DNA of 64,000 nucleotides from Nectonema munidae (lineage: Eukaryota; Nematomorpha; Nectonematoida; Nectonematidae). This document shows positions 23,561 to 38,760 of the stretch, one piece after another. Location of the stretch: assembly GCA_030549495.1 (NCBI GenBank), contig JAUIRK010000028.1, positions 1 through 64,000 of the forward strand, given 5' to 3'. Numbering within the stretch: the first letter of the stretch is position 1; the number at the start of each line of letters is the position of its first letter. The translations under genes were made by a program, and so were the position numbers. The notes beneath the pieces were generated by a model. That model was not told the DNA's origin and did not search any database. It worked only from the letters and a program-made list of their open reading frames with translations.

Positions 23561-24737
23561 ACTAAAAATTGAAAAATTTGCTACATAATTAACATAAGAG
23601 AGAAAGGAGACAAAATAAACTAATAAAGCAATTTTCACTATTTAAAATGAAACTGTCTGTTCTCAGAATAATTTCAAAATAATAGGAGGCATAAAAAATG
23701 AGATAGTTTATCGGCACTTTATTTGATATTTTCAAGTTTTTATAAGCAGCAAATGCCAACGTATCAAGTACATTTTTAACAACTGATTTTGTTTCGATAA
23801 TATATTTTTATTATAATAATCAACAAATTTTCTAACAAAAATTATTTAATTAATTATGTACAGTGTAACTTACTAAATTTAACAATCGAACGTTATAAAA
23901 ATATCTCTGCTCAAATATTAAACAAATAGAATATTTTTGCTTTTAAACTGAATAGCTAGTCAAAATATTAATTCCCAAATAGCTATTGAAAAAAAATTTC
24001 TTGACTTGAAAAAATTAAGGTTTTCAAATGTTACAAAATGTAACAAACGTACTGATAAAGATTAAAAGTCATCTTTGTTGAAAAATTTTTTAACGCGAGT
24101 CTGACAATATTCATTGATATAAAATTTTAACGTTTTTTTCTCTCATTTAAAAACATAAACAAATTTTCATTTTTGCAAAATGTTTGGTGTATTGATGGAA
24201 CTAAATTTTTTCAAAATCACTATAAATTTAAATTCACTATATCACATAAGTTTACTATGCATGAGATAATTGATCAAAAATTAGTGTGGCCTTGATAGAA
24301 GCGATGGCCTACGTTACGGTCGAGAAGAAATTTCATAATTTTTACTTCACATTTATGTACCGTAAAATCGTATCAGAAAATAAAACTCGATATTTATAAA
24401 ACGTATCAAAATTAAAAAAAAGTTTGAAGCAAAAAACGTAATGGAACATGAGGAAAAAGATTCTTTCGAGGTTATTTACCTTGAAAATAAACGTTTTAAA
24501 TATTCTTTAGTTCAATAAATGCATATTTATATAAGTTTTTTATTTTCAATATTTTTATATTACTTGTTTAGAGCACTTTATTTGATTTAACATGGTTTGT
24601 TAAACAAAATTCAAAAAACATCAAATTTGATATTTAATGAAATAAAAATTTTATATAAAATGGAGAAATTTGGAGAAGTTTATTAAAAATTCAATTATTA
24701 CATCGTAATAAAAAGAGCGCTCTCAACTATTTTGTCC

Positions 24738-26030
24738 TTAAGCCTCAGAAAAATTTCTTTCAACACTCACTTGAGTGAAACAAGAAATGAAAAAACTATT
24801 TATATATTTGGAAACCTGATATTCTTAAAGAGTTTTAATGAAGAACACCTTGATATATCACCTTTTGATACCGACAACACCGATCTTTTAAAGGAATCCC
24901 GCACTCACGTCCTACACAATGACCTCATATTTCATGAACAAACCCTTTACAAACAAATTAAAGGCTTGCCCATGGGATGTAAACTTTCATCTATTTTATC
25001 CAATATTTACTTACACTCCTTAAAAATAAAACTCTCCTAGCACCCTAAGTTCCCCCATGAAACCTGGCACAGATATGTCGACGAAATTTTGTTTCTATGG
25101 AACACCTCTAATAACCTTAACGAATTTTTCGAATTCGCCAACCACCATGATACACATATCAAGTTCACCAAGGAAACCAACGAAACAGAACTTAATTACT
25201 TAGACATCCAGATCCAAATAGTAAACAACACATTTAATTCATCACATAAAAATCCATTTTTCTTAATTACAACTATGCCCACTCTATGCACATCAAAAAA
25301 ACCACCTACCTCGGCCATATCCCAAGAATATAGAAAATCAACAATACCAAAGTCTTACTGGGCAGTGATATTGAAAACCTTAATTCAATTTTTCTTCAAA
25401 ACGGATACTCCCCCCATATCCTGAATAAATGGCACTCCGAATTCTCAGCCTTCCGTACCCTATATGTTCCATAAAATATCTATTCCTCGATGAACTATAT
25501 TTTTCTTCTACTCGTACTCCTCTAATACTACCTCCTATCCAAAACGCCCTATGCAAAAAATAGAAATGATCATCAAGAAACATAATCACCCTATTACAAA
25601 TATACAAAAAAGCCGTTAAATCAAAACCTATTTGTCCAATAAACCTAAACCATATCCATTACCCATCAAATTGCAACAACAAATGCAACCACATCAACAT
25701 CATTTATAAGATAAAATGCTTCCTGTGCAATAGTATCTATATTGGAGAAACCAAAAGACTTCCCTATCCCGCTTTAAGGAACACCTCAGGGATGCCAAAC
25801 TTAAAAGTGCTGAGAAGGAAATAAGCTACCATACCTTATAATCCATAAGGATACACCAAGTGGACAAGCTTCACTCTCCATGGAAGTAATTTAATTACGC
25901 CTCAAGCTACCTCCAACAAGAACACAAAGAAGAATACCGAATCACGACACTAAAGCCCTATATCAACGCGCACCACACACAGCCAATAACCCACAATTAA
26001 CACCTCTAACACAACCGAAACCCACCTCTT
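24738..26030 (+). mobile_element. PLE-B fossil (unit 3)
   Basis: Copy of the unit 1 element, closest to unit 2 in its 5' part. RT and GIY-YIG traces are present; broken. Confidence 0.82.
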
Positions 26031-29000
26031 TTATTTTTAATAAAGACGTGTATAATTTTTGTTACGCCTATCTTATGATATTCTATATGGATTATGTATA
26101 TTACATGATTGTACAATAAATTGATGTAAGTGGAACAAGAAAAAATATATCAAAGCTTCGATAAAAAAACGAGATCGAAGTCGTACCAAACTTGGATATT
26201 TATAGGAAATAAGATTTTTTTCGTACGTAACTGGGAACCATAAATTTTACAAAAAAAACTATTGAGCGGTAATAAAATTTCGAAACGTAACGTACCGTAA
26301 ACCACCACTTTTTGAGTGAATAGATACGCTAAGTGTCCTTTGAAGAAGAATTATCTTCAAAATATATTACATTTTTGTCTTGAATTTTGTTTAACAGTCA
26401 CTTCATCAGTATCAGGTTTAGAAAAGCTCTTCTTTCATTTGCAGCTTCAATTATTCATTTGATAAAAAAGACGTATACAAATAAATTATAACAAACAGAT
26501 AGGCCAAAAAATATGTTAAAAATGAGAAAGATGTAGCCCTAAAAAGGGCTTCGGTATTTTAAGTTATGGCTGAAAAAATCAATTTAAAAAGTATTACCTT
26601 TGCATGGAAATGCTTTAACATTTCCTATATTATCACACGTTAATTTGCCCCATGTATATGAATATACACCCAATTATATTTGTGTAATATTTTATTTTCC
26701 TGAAATTTCTGAGAAACATGGAGATTATAGGAAAAATTCCAAGTTCAATCAATTTATACTTTTAAAGCTTATCAAAACATGTTGATTACGAAAATGTAAA
26801 ACGATGTCAATTTCTAAATGATAAAATACTTTAATAACCACTTTTAATATTTTTAAAAAGTTAAATTTAAAAGCGAAAAAAAAAATCGATTCGAACAATT
26901 TAAAATTAATTGCATATTTGTAATAATCGCATTTAAAATTCACGCTTTAGGTGTTTTGGGATTAAAAGACACCCACTCATTAAGTAGTAAATAGAAAAAG
27001 TAACATTAATATAATTTCATTTAAAAAAAGAACTAAAAATTCAACTATTTCCCCCTACGGATTCACTCATCTCCGTGCTTTTCATATTTTGTTGTCTTAG
27101 TGAATTTCTTGGTATTTTTAGCGTTGTGTACCAGACTCTTGATAGGTTGCCATTTGCCGTGCTTCTAGATATTGATCTTTGAAGCAACAAGCCCACATTA
27201 AAACCCTTTCGTGACCAGTGTATAATATATGATACATAAACAATTTTACCTTCGTCTGCTTTTTCAAATAGTTTTGTATATGAATCTTCTGCTTTTTAAT
27301 AAATATCGTCTTGTTTTTCTGGTAATGAAAGGGTTAAAGTGTTTCTTGTTACTCACTCTACTATCGGTATAAATACTTGTTATATGATCTGTTAAGATTT
27401 TATCTTAAATTAGTCCCGAAGTTTTTAAGACCTTGAAAATCACATTTAATCTCTCTCAAAGAATGCATTACTAAGTGGTAAAGTAAAATATGTTTAAGCA
27501 GTCCCGCCAATATACAAAATACAACTTCAGTCTCGGCTTTTAAATATATAGACATTATGAAAGCTTAAGTATCCTGTGCCGAAGTGTCCCTTAACTATAA
27601 AAAGGACTCTAGTCCTGTGACTATTGGTCATCTATGTGCTTACATGAATTTTAACTTTGTTATATAAATAATATTTTTAAAAATCCGTTAGCTAAATATT
27701 TAATGCGGAGAGAAGGTGAAAAATCGGAAGTCTCTGGGTCAAAACAAGAGTAGTCGCATGTATTTAAAAACTCTGGCTAAACTAGTTGTCGTAATTTTAG
27801 TATACAAACTAAAATATCAAATAAGGAAATTTAGCGTACAATTTATTAGAGATAAATAAATTTATTTTATACAATTAAAAAAATATTGAAAACAATAAGA
27901 AAAATTCAGCCTGGTAGGCTTTTAAAATTAAAGCTTTAAAAAGTTCTTACTGAAAATAAAAGATCAATAAAACCTTTCTTGTGATTTTTGTAGTCTTGAC
28001 TAGAACCTGGCTTGTATCATGAAGGTTTCTGAGTCGAATACAAGAATTTCAAACATCATTGCACATATTAAGATATAAGCGGTGCAGGTTGTATCTTTTA
28101 GGTAAATAAACTCCACACTTTGTAACTTTCTTCTGGTAGTGAGTTGAAGACAGTGTGTATTTAAAGTTGAATTTAGTCTTGCGAACAAATCGTCCAATTT
28201 AAGATTGCCAACACCATATCTTTTATATCTTTTGAATATTACACATCGGATCTTTGTTATGAAGTACAAACACCATATATTTTATATCTTTTGGATATTA
28301 AACGTCGGATCTTTGGTATGAAGCGCCAAAAGTGTTAGTCTTAGATAAAGTCTTGTACGTAGTTAGATATTGTAAAATATAAAACAGACGAAAATTTTTA
28401 GAAAAAATTTAAATTGAATGAGAATAATAATAAATAAAATTATAAAAATAGAAATTTATTTTTTAAAATATAAAATAATAGTTATATATTTACAATGCTT
28501 CATTTGATTTTTAAAAATTTTGAATGGCGTAGTAATCTGTAATGGAGTTGAAATAAGTTATACACTCGTGGCGTAGTAATATTTAATGGAGTGTAACCCG
28601 GTTACAATAATAATAATACGCTACAATAAATAAAGAAACAATACTTAAAACTGTGTATATATATATTGATTATTTATTAAAACAACTTTTTAAATTAAAA
28701 AATATATTTTGAAATTAAAAAGAAGGTTTTTAATTATTAAATTTAATATAATTTGAATTTTTTTGTAATTTGATTTTCGTTTAATGCAATTTTCAGTAAT
28801 GGCGGATTTAAATTTTTTTCTCCTATAGCCAGATTTGTTTAACTTATTTTAAAGAAAAATAATAGGCTCTAATATTGAAATAATTTAAAAGATATGCTGT
28901 TTATTTTACGCGAAGGATATGGGAATCTTTTTACTTTCGACAAATTTGCAATGCCATGGAGTTTTTATATCACTCTACGAATTTAAATCTTTATATAAAA

Positions 29001-29310
29001 AGTGTAGATCTAGCGAAAACCACTTTTGATATCCCCAGCAAATCAAAGGAAGCAAAAAAGTTATTAAAAACAAAGTTAAATTCAAATGTCCGAGAATTCT
29101 ATGAATACCTTAAAGAGTATATTTTTATCAAATATTGAATAATTGTTTGTTTAAAATTTATAAAAAATTTTTTGTACTTTATTAATTATTCGCTACGACT
29201 TATTTTTGTGAATAAATACTTAATTATTAATAAAGAATTTTTAAATCTGTTTTTTCTTTTTCATACCTTAATATTTTACTTCCTTTAATTTGTTCTTATA
29301 GCGCCCCTCT
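26031..29310. other. Right part of unit 3, no recognised gene
   Basis: Collinear with 4666-7938, with two copies of the 59-base repeat and the minus-strand coding-like relic at about 26990-27350. No further gene seen. Confidence 0.6.
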
Positions 29311-29814
29311 TATCTGCAATCCTATGATGATTACCATAAGGTAATTCCACACAGGTTTAGCCACCATTCAATTTTTTAACACTAAACTATTGATAACAGT
29401 TTTTTATATCTATCAACTATATTAGCAAATCATAGTTGCCAACATCTGGAGGGGAAAAATTGTAGAAATTATAAACTGAAAATAAAAGATGACAGATTTA
29501 TTATAAATTCAACAGTCAATGCATTCAAAATATGATGAATAGATAACTAATTTACCAGGGTAACATTCAATTTTCACAATCCTTTTCCGTCATAAAAAGG
29601 TGCTTGGTATGTGGAGATATTTGCTTCAGGGAGCAGTTTTGCTGTGGGTACTCACTAGGGTAATTACAAAAATTGTTTTTTGATGAAACCACTTGCAAAC
29701 GAGGAACTTTTATGTGTAATTTAAAAATACTATTATTATTTTTGCATTTTATTGCACGCGAATTCCATCTTGATTGATGTATGTTCGGTAGTTTCTTCCA
29801 GTATATTTCCTTGT

Positions 29815-30780
29815 TTTGGAATCCTTTGAAGACTCTCTAGTCTCCAACTACTTCTTAAAATTTTATGCCCGCTATGTAGATGACATTTTTTGCATTATGA
29901 ACAAAAACCATATTAACCTGTTCCACTCAACCCTCAATAATTTCCATGAATGTTTAAAATTCAGGGTTGAATAATAAAAACATGACCCTACCCTTTTTAG
30001 ATTGCGCTGTCACGAACCTATTCACACATAACGATACTTAGACTTCTTATCCAAACACCCCTTTGCACAAAAATGATCTGAAACGCCTTTTAACCGTTCA
30101 TTTTATCTTTCATCTAATTCCGAGACACTAGAAATAGAAGTGAACAATGTCAAATCTATTTTAGAGTCAAATAACTATCCCAAATATGTAATTAAAAACT
30201 CACTACGTTCGTCCCAAAAAGTTTGGAAGATAAAGATAAATTTTTGATCGGAAAATATTTTAGAGAGTTTACAATTTTCGTATTCAACCCACAAAAAAAC
30301 TTTCATAATCCACAACTTCGACACTTTTTATTTCAACAAACTTAAACCGCACTATGTACTCACAACGTCACTTTGATTCCCAAGCCTAACAATCCCTTAC
30401 ACCAACTTCAAACACTTTTCGTGAGAATTATGATCGTCTCAAAACCAGTAACTGTGTATACAAAATAAACTGCATTGGTTGCACTACTACATACATAGGC
30501 AAGACCGACAGACTGCTGCAAATTCGTATCAAAGAACAACAATACCTCGTCTCAAGGCATAAACAGAACGCTGAACTGAACCTCCATAACAATATGCTGC
30601 TTCAACCCCTAATAACCTATCCCACACATTCCTTCAACTTCGAAAATACAAAAATACTATGCACCTCATCCCCAAAATATCTCTTGTTCCTTGTGCGTTT
30701 GGATTAATCTTTCCACATTACCTTTATATTAGTACTTGATAAAGTACGTCATCATTCCGAAATATATCGTTTTTGATAAT
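29815..30780 (+). mobile_element. PLE-A fossil (unit 4)
   Basis: Collinear with 505-1470 (shift 29310). RT active-site and GIY-YIG traces are as in the other units; broken. Confidence 0.75.
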
Positions 30781-31822
30781 AAAAATTCTTTGTTCCTTTT
30801 TGAACTATTTCAACTTATTTAACAAACTTTATATTTGAAAATCTAGTCTTCATTCTTACAAAACTAAAATGAACTTTGATTGATGTTCTGGCATATCTAC
30901 GATGTATTTTGTAAAAAATAAGTAAAGCCAATAAAATCAGTATGAAAATGCTAGTTTATATGCAAAGTTAATTCACAAAAGCATCTAATACATAAATAGC
31001 TTATTGGCAGCTACTGTTAATTTTGATCACAACTTTTTTTAATTTTACTTTTTTGCTTGATTCTTTTTCTTCAAATTTCATAAAATTTTTGGCTTATATT
31101 TTTTAAATTTATTTTACTTATTTTGATTTTAGGCCGTCTAAAATTTTATTTTATATTTGTACATTTTACTTAATTTCAAAAAAATTCAAACAAATTAATT
31201 GATTTTTTGAAATCTTTAAAAGAAACCGTTGATGTCATCGTCTTAAAAAATAATTAAATGAGCTAAAAAAATTTAATGTGATGTCTTTTAATATCTTAAT
31301 TAAACATATCATTCTTGACGTATTCCCGCACAATATGAGAAATTTAAAGATAGCGCATAATTATTTGCTATATCACAAATTACAAAAATAGGACTTACAA
31401 CATGCTAAAAAATTTTAATGGTATTTGGCTTTGGCAAAAAAAGCTTCCAATACAAAAAGATCTCTTTTTTATATCAAATTTAAGGAAGAATTAAAAATAT
31501 TTTCAAGAACTGTTTTAGAATGTCAAGGGATTGATAAAAACATGGTAAGGTGGAATAAAAAAGACTGTTTGAAAATGTATGGAAAGCATGTATGATTCAC
31601 AACAGGGGCAAACCGCGATTGGTTAACTTGTTTTTAAAATAATTGTTTTTTAAAATAACCACGTTTAACCTTTTGCAATGATTTGCCTTTTATAATAACT
31701 TTTAAGGAAAAAAAACCTACCAGAAAAAGTTATAGAGCTTCAACAAAAACAAAAAATTTTTACAGCATAACTTAAGTTTTTTGAAAACTAATTTGACGTA
31801 TCCACTATATAGCATACCCTAT

Positions 31823-31978
31823 GGGTGGCATGGCAGGTTGGTTGAGAAGATGGACTCGGCACGGAAGCCTCTGGGTTCGATTTCTCATCGATACCAATTT
31901 GTTCATAGTTTGACATAAGCGGTACATCAGTGCCTTGTCAATGAAAACACACTCACGGTACCTTTACCTTACCTTTTA
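31823..31978 (+). mobile_element. tRNA-like SINE (unit 4)
   Basis: Same head as the other copies; the tail is long, as in unit 1, with agtgccttgtc where unit 1 has agtgtcttgtc. Confidence 0.55.
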
Positions 31979-33187
31979 CTAAAAATTGAAAAATTTGCTA
32001 CATAATTAACATAAGAGAGAAAGGAGACAAAATAAACTAATAAAGCAATTTTCACTATTTAAAATGAAACTGTCTGTTCTCAGAATAATTTCAAAATAAT
32101 AGGAGGCATAAAAAATGAGATAGTTTATCGGCACTTTATTTGATATTTTCAAGTTTTTATAAGCAGCAAATGCCAACGTATCAAGTACATTTTTAACAAC
32201 TGATTTTGTTTCGATAATATATTTTTATTATAATAATCAACAAATTTTCTAACAAAAATTATTTAATTTACAGTGTTTTTACTTATTTAATGTACAGTGT
32301 AACTTACTAAATTTAACAATCGAACTTTATAAAAAATATATCTGCTCAAATAATAAACAAATAGAATATTTTTGCTTTTAAACTGAATAGCTAGTCAAAA
32401 TATTAATTCCCAAAAAGCTATTGAAAAAAAACTTAATGGACTTGAAAAAATTAAAGTTTTCAAATGTTACAAAATGTGAAACAAACGAATACTGAATAAA
32501 GATATAAAAGTCATTTTTGTTGAAAATTTTTTTAACGCGAGTCTGACAATATTCATTGATATAAAATTTTAACGTTTTTTTCTCTCATTTAAAAACATAA
32601 ACAAATATTCATATTTATGCAAAATGTTTGGTGTATTGATGGAACTAAATTTTTTCAAAATCACTATAAATTTAAATTCACTATATCACATAAGTTTACT
32701 ATGCATGGGATAATTGATCAAGAATTAGTGTGGCCTTGATAGAAGCGATGGCCTACGTTACGGTCGAGAAGAAATTTCATAATTTTTACTTCACATTTAT
32801 GTACCGTAAAATCGTATCAGAAAATAAAACTCGATATTTATAAAACGTATCAAAATTAAAAAAAAAGTTTGAAGCAAAAAAACGTAATGGAACATGAGGA
32901 AAAAGATTCTTTCGAGGTTATTTACCTTGAAAATAAACGTTTTAAATATTCTTTAGTTCAATAAATGCATATTTATATAAGTTTTTTATTTTCAATATTT
33001 TTATATTACTCGTTTAGAGTCACTTTATTTGATTTAACATAGTTTGTTAAGCAAAATTCAAAAAACATCAAATTTGATATTTAATGAAATAAAAATTTTA
33101 TATAAAATGGAGAAATTTGGAGAATTTTATTAAAAATTTAATTATTACATCGTAATAAAAAGAGCGCTCTCAACTATTTTGTCCTTT

Positions 33188-33960
33188 AGTTCTTAATTAC
33201 AACTATGCCCACTCTATGCACATCAAAAAAACCACCTACCTCGGCCATATCCCAAGAATATAGAAAATCAACAATACCAAAGTCTTACTGGGCAGTGATA
33301 TTGAAAACCTTAATTCAATTTTTCTTCAAAACGGATACTCCCCCCATATCCTGAATAAATGGCACTCCGAATTCTCAGCCTTCCGTACCCTATATGTTCC
33401 ATAAAATATCTATTCCTCGATGAACTATATTTTTCTTCTACTCGTACTCCTCTAATACTACCTCCTATCCAAAACGCCCTATGCAAAAAATAGAAATGAT
33501 CATCAAGAAACATAATCACCCTATTACAAATATACAAAAAAGCCGTTAAATCAAAACCTATTTGTCCAATAAACCTAAACCATATCCACTACCCATCAAA
33601 TTGCAACAACAAATGCAACCACATCAACATCATTTATAAGATAAAATGCTTCCTGTGTAATAGTATCTATATTGGAGAAACCAAAAGACTTCCCTATCCC
33701 GCTTTAAGGAACACCTCAGGGAAGCCAAACTTAAAAGTGCTGAGAAGGAAATAAGCTACCATACCTTATAATCCATAAGGATACACCAAGTGGACAAGCT
33801 TCACTCTCCATGGAAGTAATTTAATTACGCCTCAAGCTACCTCCAACAAGAACACAAAGAAGAATACTGAATCACGACACTAAAGCCCTATATCAACGCG
33901 CACCACACACAGCCAATAACCCACAATTAACACCTCTAACACAACCGAAACCAACCTCTT
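33188..33960 (+). mobile_element. PLE-B fossil, 3' part only (unit 4)
   Basis: Only the part after RT and the GIY-YIG region remain. Sequence passes from gtcctttagt straight to tcttaattacaactatgcc, which in unit 1 lies at about 3896. Confidence 0.8.
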
Positions 33961-36589
33961 TCATTTTTAATAAAGACGTGTATAATTTTTGTTACGCCTA
34001 TCTTATGATATTCTATATGGATTATGTATATTACATGATTGTACAATAAATTGATGTAAGTGGAACAAGAAAAAATATATCAAAGCTTCGATAAAAAACG
34101 AGATCGAAGTCGTACCAAACTTGGATATTTATAGAAAATAAGATTTTTTTCGTACGTAACTGGGAACCATAAATTTTACAAAAAAAAAACTATCGAGCGG
34201 TAATAAAATTTCGAAACGTAACGTACCGTAAACCACCACTTTTTGAGTGAATAGATACGGTAAGTGTCCTTTGAAGAAGAATTATCTGCAAAATATATTA
34301 CATTTTTGTCTTGAATTTTGTTTAACAGTCACTTCATCAGTATCAGGTTTAGAAAATCTCTTCTTTCATTTGCAGCTTCAATTATTCATTTGATAAAAAA
34401 GACGTATACAAATAAATTATAACAAACAGATAGGCCAAAAAATATGTTAAAAATGAGAAAGATGTAGCCCTAAAAAGGGCTTCGGTATTTTAAGTTATGG
34501 CTGAAAAAAATCAATTTAAAAAGTATTACCTTTGCATGGAAATGCTTTAACATTTCCTATATTATCACACGTTAATTTGCCCCATGTATATGAATATACA
34601 CCCAATTATATTTGTGTAATATTTTATTTTCCTGAAATTTCTGAGAAACATGGAGATTATAGGAAAAATTCCAAGTTCAATCAATTTATACTTTTAAAGC
34701 TTATCAAAACATGTTGATTACGAAAATGTAAAACGATGTCAATTTCTAAATGATAAAATACTTTAATAACCACTTTTAATATTTTTAAAAAGTTAAATTT
34801 AAAAGCGAAAAAAAAATCGATTCGAACAATTTAAAATTAATTGCATATTTGTAATAATCGCATTTAAAATTCACGCTTTAGGTGTTTTGGGATTAAAAGA
34901 CACCCACTCATTAAGTAGTAAAGAGAAAAAGTAACATTAATATAATTTCATTTAAAAAAAGAACTAAAAATTCAACTATTTCCCCCTACGGATTCACTCA
35001 TCTCCGTGCTTTTCATATTTTGTTGTCTTAGTGAATTTCTTGGTATTTTTAGCGTTGTGTACCAGACTCTTGATAGGTTGCCATTTGCCGTGCTTCTAGA
35101 TATTGATCTTTGAAGCAACAAGCCCACATTAAAACCCTTTCGTGACCAGTGTATAATATATGATACATAAACAATTTTACCTTCGTCTGCTTTTTCAAAT
35201 AGTTTTGTATATGAATCTTCTGCTTTTTAATAAATATCGTCTTGTTTTTCTGGTAATGAAAGGGTTAAAGTGTTTCTTGTTACTCACTCTACTATCGGTA
35301 TAAATACTTGTTATATGATCTGTTAAGATTTTATCTTAAATTAGTCCCGAAGTTTTTAAGACCTTGAAAATCACATTTAATCTCTCTCAAAGAATGCATT
35401 ACTAAGTGGTAAAGTAAAATATGTTTAAGCAGTCCCGCCAATATACAAAATACAACTTCAGTCTCGGCTTTTAAATATATAGAGATTATGAAAGCTTAAG
35501 TATCCTGTGCCGAATTGTCCCTTAACTATAAAAAGGACTCTAGTCCTGTGACTATTGGTCATCTATGTGCTTACATGAATTTTAACTTTGTTATATAAAT
35601 AATATTTTTAAAAATCCGTTAGCTAAATATTTAATGCAGAGAGAAGGTGAAAAATCGGAAGTCTCTGGGTCAAAACAAGAGTAGTCACATGTATTTAAAA
35701 ACTCTGGCTAAACTAGTTGTCGTAATTTTAGTATACAAACTAAAATATCAAATAAGGAAATTTAGCGTACAATTTATTAGAGATAAATAAATTTATTTTA
35801 TACAATTAAAAAAATATTGAAAACAATAAGAAAAATTCAGCCTGGTAGGCTTTTAAAATTAAAGCTTTAAAAAGTTCTTACTGAAAATAAAAGATCAATA
35901 AAACCTTTCTTGTGATTTTTGTAGTCTTGACTAGAACCTGGCTTGTATCATGAAGGTTTCTGAGTCGAATACAAGAATTTCAAACATCATTGCACATATT
36001 AAGATATAAGCGGTGCAGGTTGTATCTTTTAGGTAAATAAACTCCACACTTTGTAACTTTCTTCTGGTAGTGAGTTGAAGACAGTGTGTATTTAAAGTTG
36101 AATTTAGTCTTGCGAACAAATCGTCCAATTTAAGATTGCCAACACCATATCTTTTATATCTTTTGAATATTACACATCGGATCTTTGTTATGAAGTACAA
36201 ACACCATATATTTTATATCTTTTGGATATTAAACGTCGGATCTTTGGTATGAAGCGCCAAAAGTGTTAGTCTTAGATAAAGTCTTGTACGTAGTTAGATA
36301 TTGTAAAATATAAAACAGACGAAAATTTTTAGAAAAAATTTAAATTGAATGAGAATAATAATAAATAAAATTATAAAAATAGAAATTTATTTTTTAAAAT
36401 ATAAAATAATAGTTATATATTTACAATGCTTCATTTGATTTTTAAAAATTTTGAATGGCGTAGTAATCTGTAATGGAGTTGAAATAAGTTATACACTCGT
36501 GGCGTAGTAATATTTAATGGAATGTTACCCGGTTACAATAATAATAATAATGCGCAACAATAAATAAAGAAACAATACTTAAAACTGTG
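33961..36589. other. Right part of unit 4 up to the hAT, no recognised gene
   Basis: Collinear with 4666-7270. Two copies of the 59-base repeat are at about 36140-36245, and the minus-strand coding-like relic recurs at about 34910-35270. Confidence 0.6.
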
Positions 36590-36973
36590 TATATATACAG
36601 GGCCGGTGCCAAGTGTTGCGGGGCCCGATTAGAAACTTAATGGTGGGGCCCCCTCCCCTTATAAAAAAATTTTTCTTCCCTTTTATTTTTTATACAACAT
36701 TAAACATTTATATTATTCTAAAAAAAATAAATATATAACCATTTTAAGAGTGTGGTAAAATAATTTTAAAAAAAATAAATAAATTTTCATTTTTTTTTTT
36801 TATAAAAAAAAAAATATAATATTTTAATTTATAATATTCATTTTTTTCTTTTTTTTTAAATTTTAAAATATTTTAATATATTTTAAAATTTTATTACTTT
36901 AATAATTTTTTGGTCCTTTCCTCCCTTTTTTTCTTTTTAATTTTTGACCAGTGTTTAAGATGGTTTTTTTTTT

Positions 36974-37743
36974 TTATTTTTTTTTTTTTTTTTTTTTTTT
37001 CTTTTTTATTCTTGATTTTAATAAAAAATAAAAAAAAAAAAATACTAAAGAAACTAGAAATTTGTAGTTTTTTAGCTGGTTGGCTAATGATTCGGCTTCT
37101 GCTTTTATCTTGGGCTGATCTGCTGTCTCTGCTACTTCAACAAGTGCATCATATACTTCTCCAACCTGATAACGAATAGCTTTAACGCTATCAATACGAC
37201 ACTCCCACCTTGTATTGCTTAAGGGTTTCACTGTTAACATAGTTACATGTTTTTTCAAAATTGCCCATCTTCTAGTTGATGCTGAGAACAAAACATAGAT
37301 GGCCTGCAAGATCCCAAAAAACGTAATAGCATCTGGACAACACTTAGCTACATCTCCGAGTAAAAGGTTAAAATTGTGGCATGCACATGGTACAAAAAAT
37401 GCTCTTGAATTTTCCTTCAACAGTCGGGCTTGTACTCCAGACGCGTAACCTTTCATGTTGCTACCGTTGTCATAGCCTTGGCCTCGAATGTCCTGCACTT
37501 CTAAATTCAATTCCTTTAATGATTATCTGAAATTTGATCCATGGTTTTATCCTCATTCTGCAAATAATTGATGATTCTCTCATCTTCAAACCGAGGGCGT
37601 TTCAAAGATGGCGTGACAAGGAACTTTTTTAAAGCACCTCTATGCTTTTTATTTTCTGCTGCCTTTGCCTTCGCCAATGCTCGTTTCTTGTTACCACATA
37701 AATATTTACGCCCTTTATCTCGATTTCTACTTGTGCTTGTCAT
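36974..37743 (-). pseudogene. hAT (ZMYM1-like) transposase remnant
   Basis: The 5' piece (37743-37516) starts MTSTSRNRDKG and is rich in K and R. A second piece (37510-36974, another frame) begins with LEVQDIRGQGYDNGSNMKG and continues VPCACHNFNLLLGDVAKCC and LSNTRWECRID, the middle of the transposase in the ZMYM1-like hAT group. The join near 37515 passes from the far N-terminus to mid-catalytic domain, so most of the N-terminal half is deleted. After LKNYKFLVSLV the frame runs into an A/T tract, so the C-terminal dimerisation domain is missing. The element could only have moved with help from a complete relative. Confidence 0.85.
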
Positions 37744-38760
37744 GATGTAGTGCCTCTTTATTTAACTTTTGTATTTAGAAAAAGGAAGATCTAAAAAAGT
37801 AACAAAACAGAAGAATTAGTAAAGAAATAAACCTATCACAAGAAATTAACATTTTTAAAATAATATTTTTTGGTGATATAAATTTTAAAATATTTATGTT
37901 GACAAGACGATGAAGACATTGTTTGTAATTGTGAACAGTTACAAGATTCTAAATTGTTCATTTATTTAAACAAGACAAAATTAAAAATATTAAAAAAAAC
38001 ATATTCTGATGAAACTTAGACAAATTGTTATAAAATATTCAATGAAACAGTTCAGTAAAAAACTTATGACAATATATTTCAAAAAAGCAGAATAAAATAA
38101 CTTTAAATAGCTAACGCCATTTTGCTTTTAGCGGAAAAAAAATTTAAAAATTACTAAATATAAAAACAAACATGATTACCTGTAGCTATTCGGTACATGA
38201 CCTTGAGCAATCTCTGGGTGATCTATGCCACCACTAGTAATTAGATACCTTATTTAGATCGAGTCTATGCAGATTTGGACATTTGTAGTTGGGTAATCAA
38301 ACTAGAAGGGCCGAGGATGTACTTGGAGTTAAATCTTTTATTTAACTTATTCTTAATGTTGCAATAAAAATTTTAAGTGAGATGAAATTACCTGTATGTT
38401 GTTGATAGCACAAGTTCGAGTTGTGTTAATTCATATAATCGTCACATAGAGGCATTCATATAATCGTCACATGGAGGTGGGTGTGTTTGTTTACTCAGAA
38501 TGTGTACTATTATGTTCGCTATTAGTTACCTTTCGCCAAATTTGCATTAGAATCAAAAATGAATTAGGTTTAAAATGTGATATCTCACTTCAAAACCAAT
38601 TGATCCAGACGAAATTAGCAGGGTAAATAGGTCTCGTATAGAGCAACTAGTATGCAAATATCATTAGCAATAACACGCTCTTTGCTCAGATATTGCGTTG
38701 TAATATCTCATTTTGTAAATTTCGTATTTTGGATTAATTTCAACTGTTCCGATCATAGTA
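37744..38760. other. Noncoding half of the hAT element
   Basis: AT-rich, no frame of note. A 24-base direct repeat (ttcatataatcgtcacat) occurs twice at about 38430-38475. Subterminal cggggcccttc and cggggcccaatt lie near 38765-38790. Confidence 0.6.

Larger units (their letters stand above)
20940..29310. repeat. Array unit 3
   Basis: Complete unit of 8371 bases with no later transposon. It has the variable block (23849-24285) in its longest undamaged form and the short SINE tail shared with unit 2. It is the most complete representative of the unit. Confidence 0.93.

Noticed and set aside
36900-37180. Plus-strand ORF across the T-rich tract
   Set aside because: It is the reverse of the hAT transposase remnant and of a homopolymer run.
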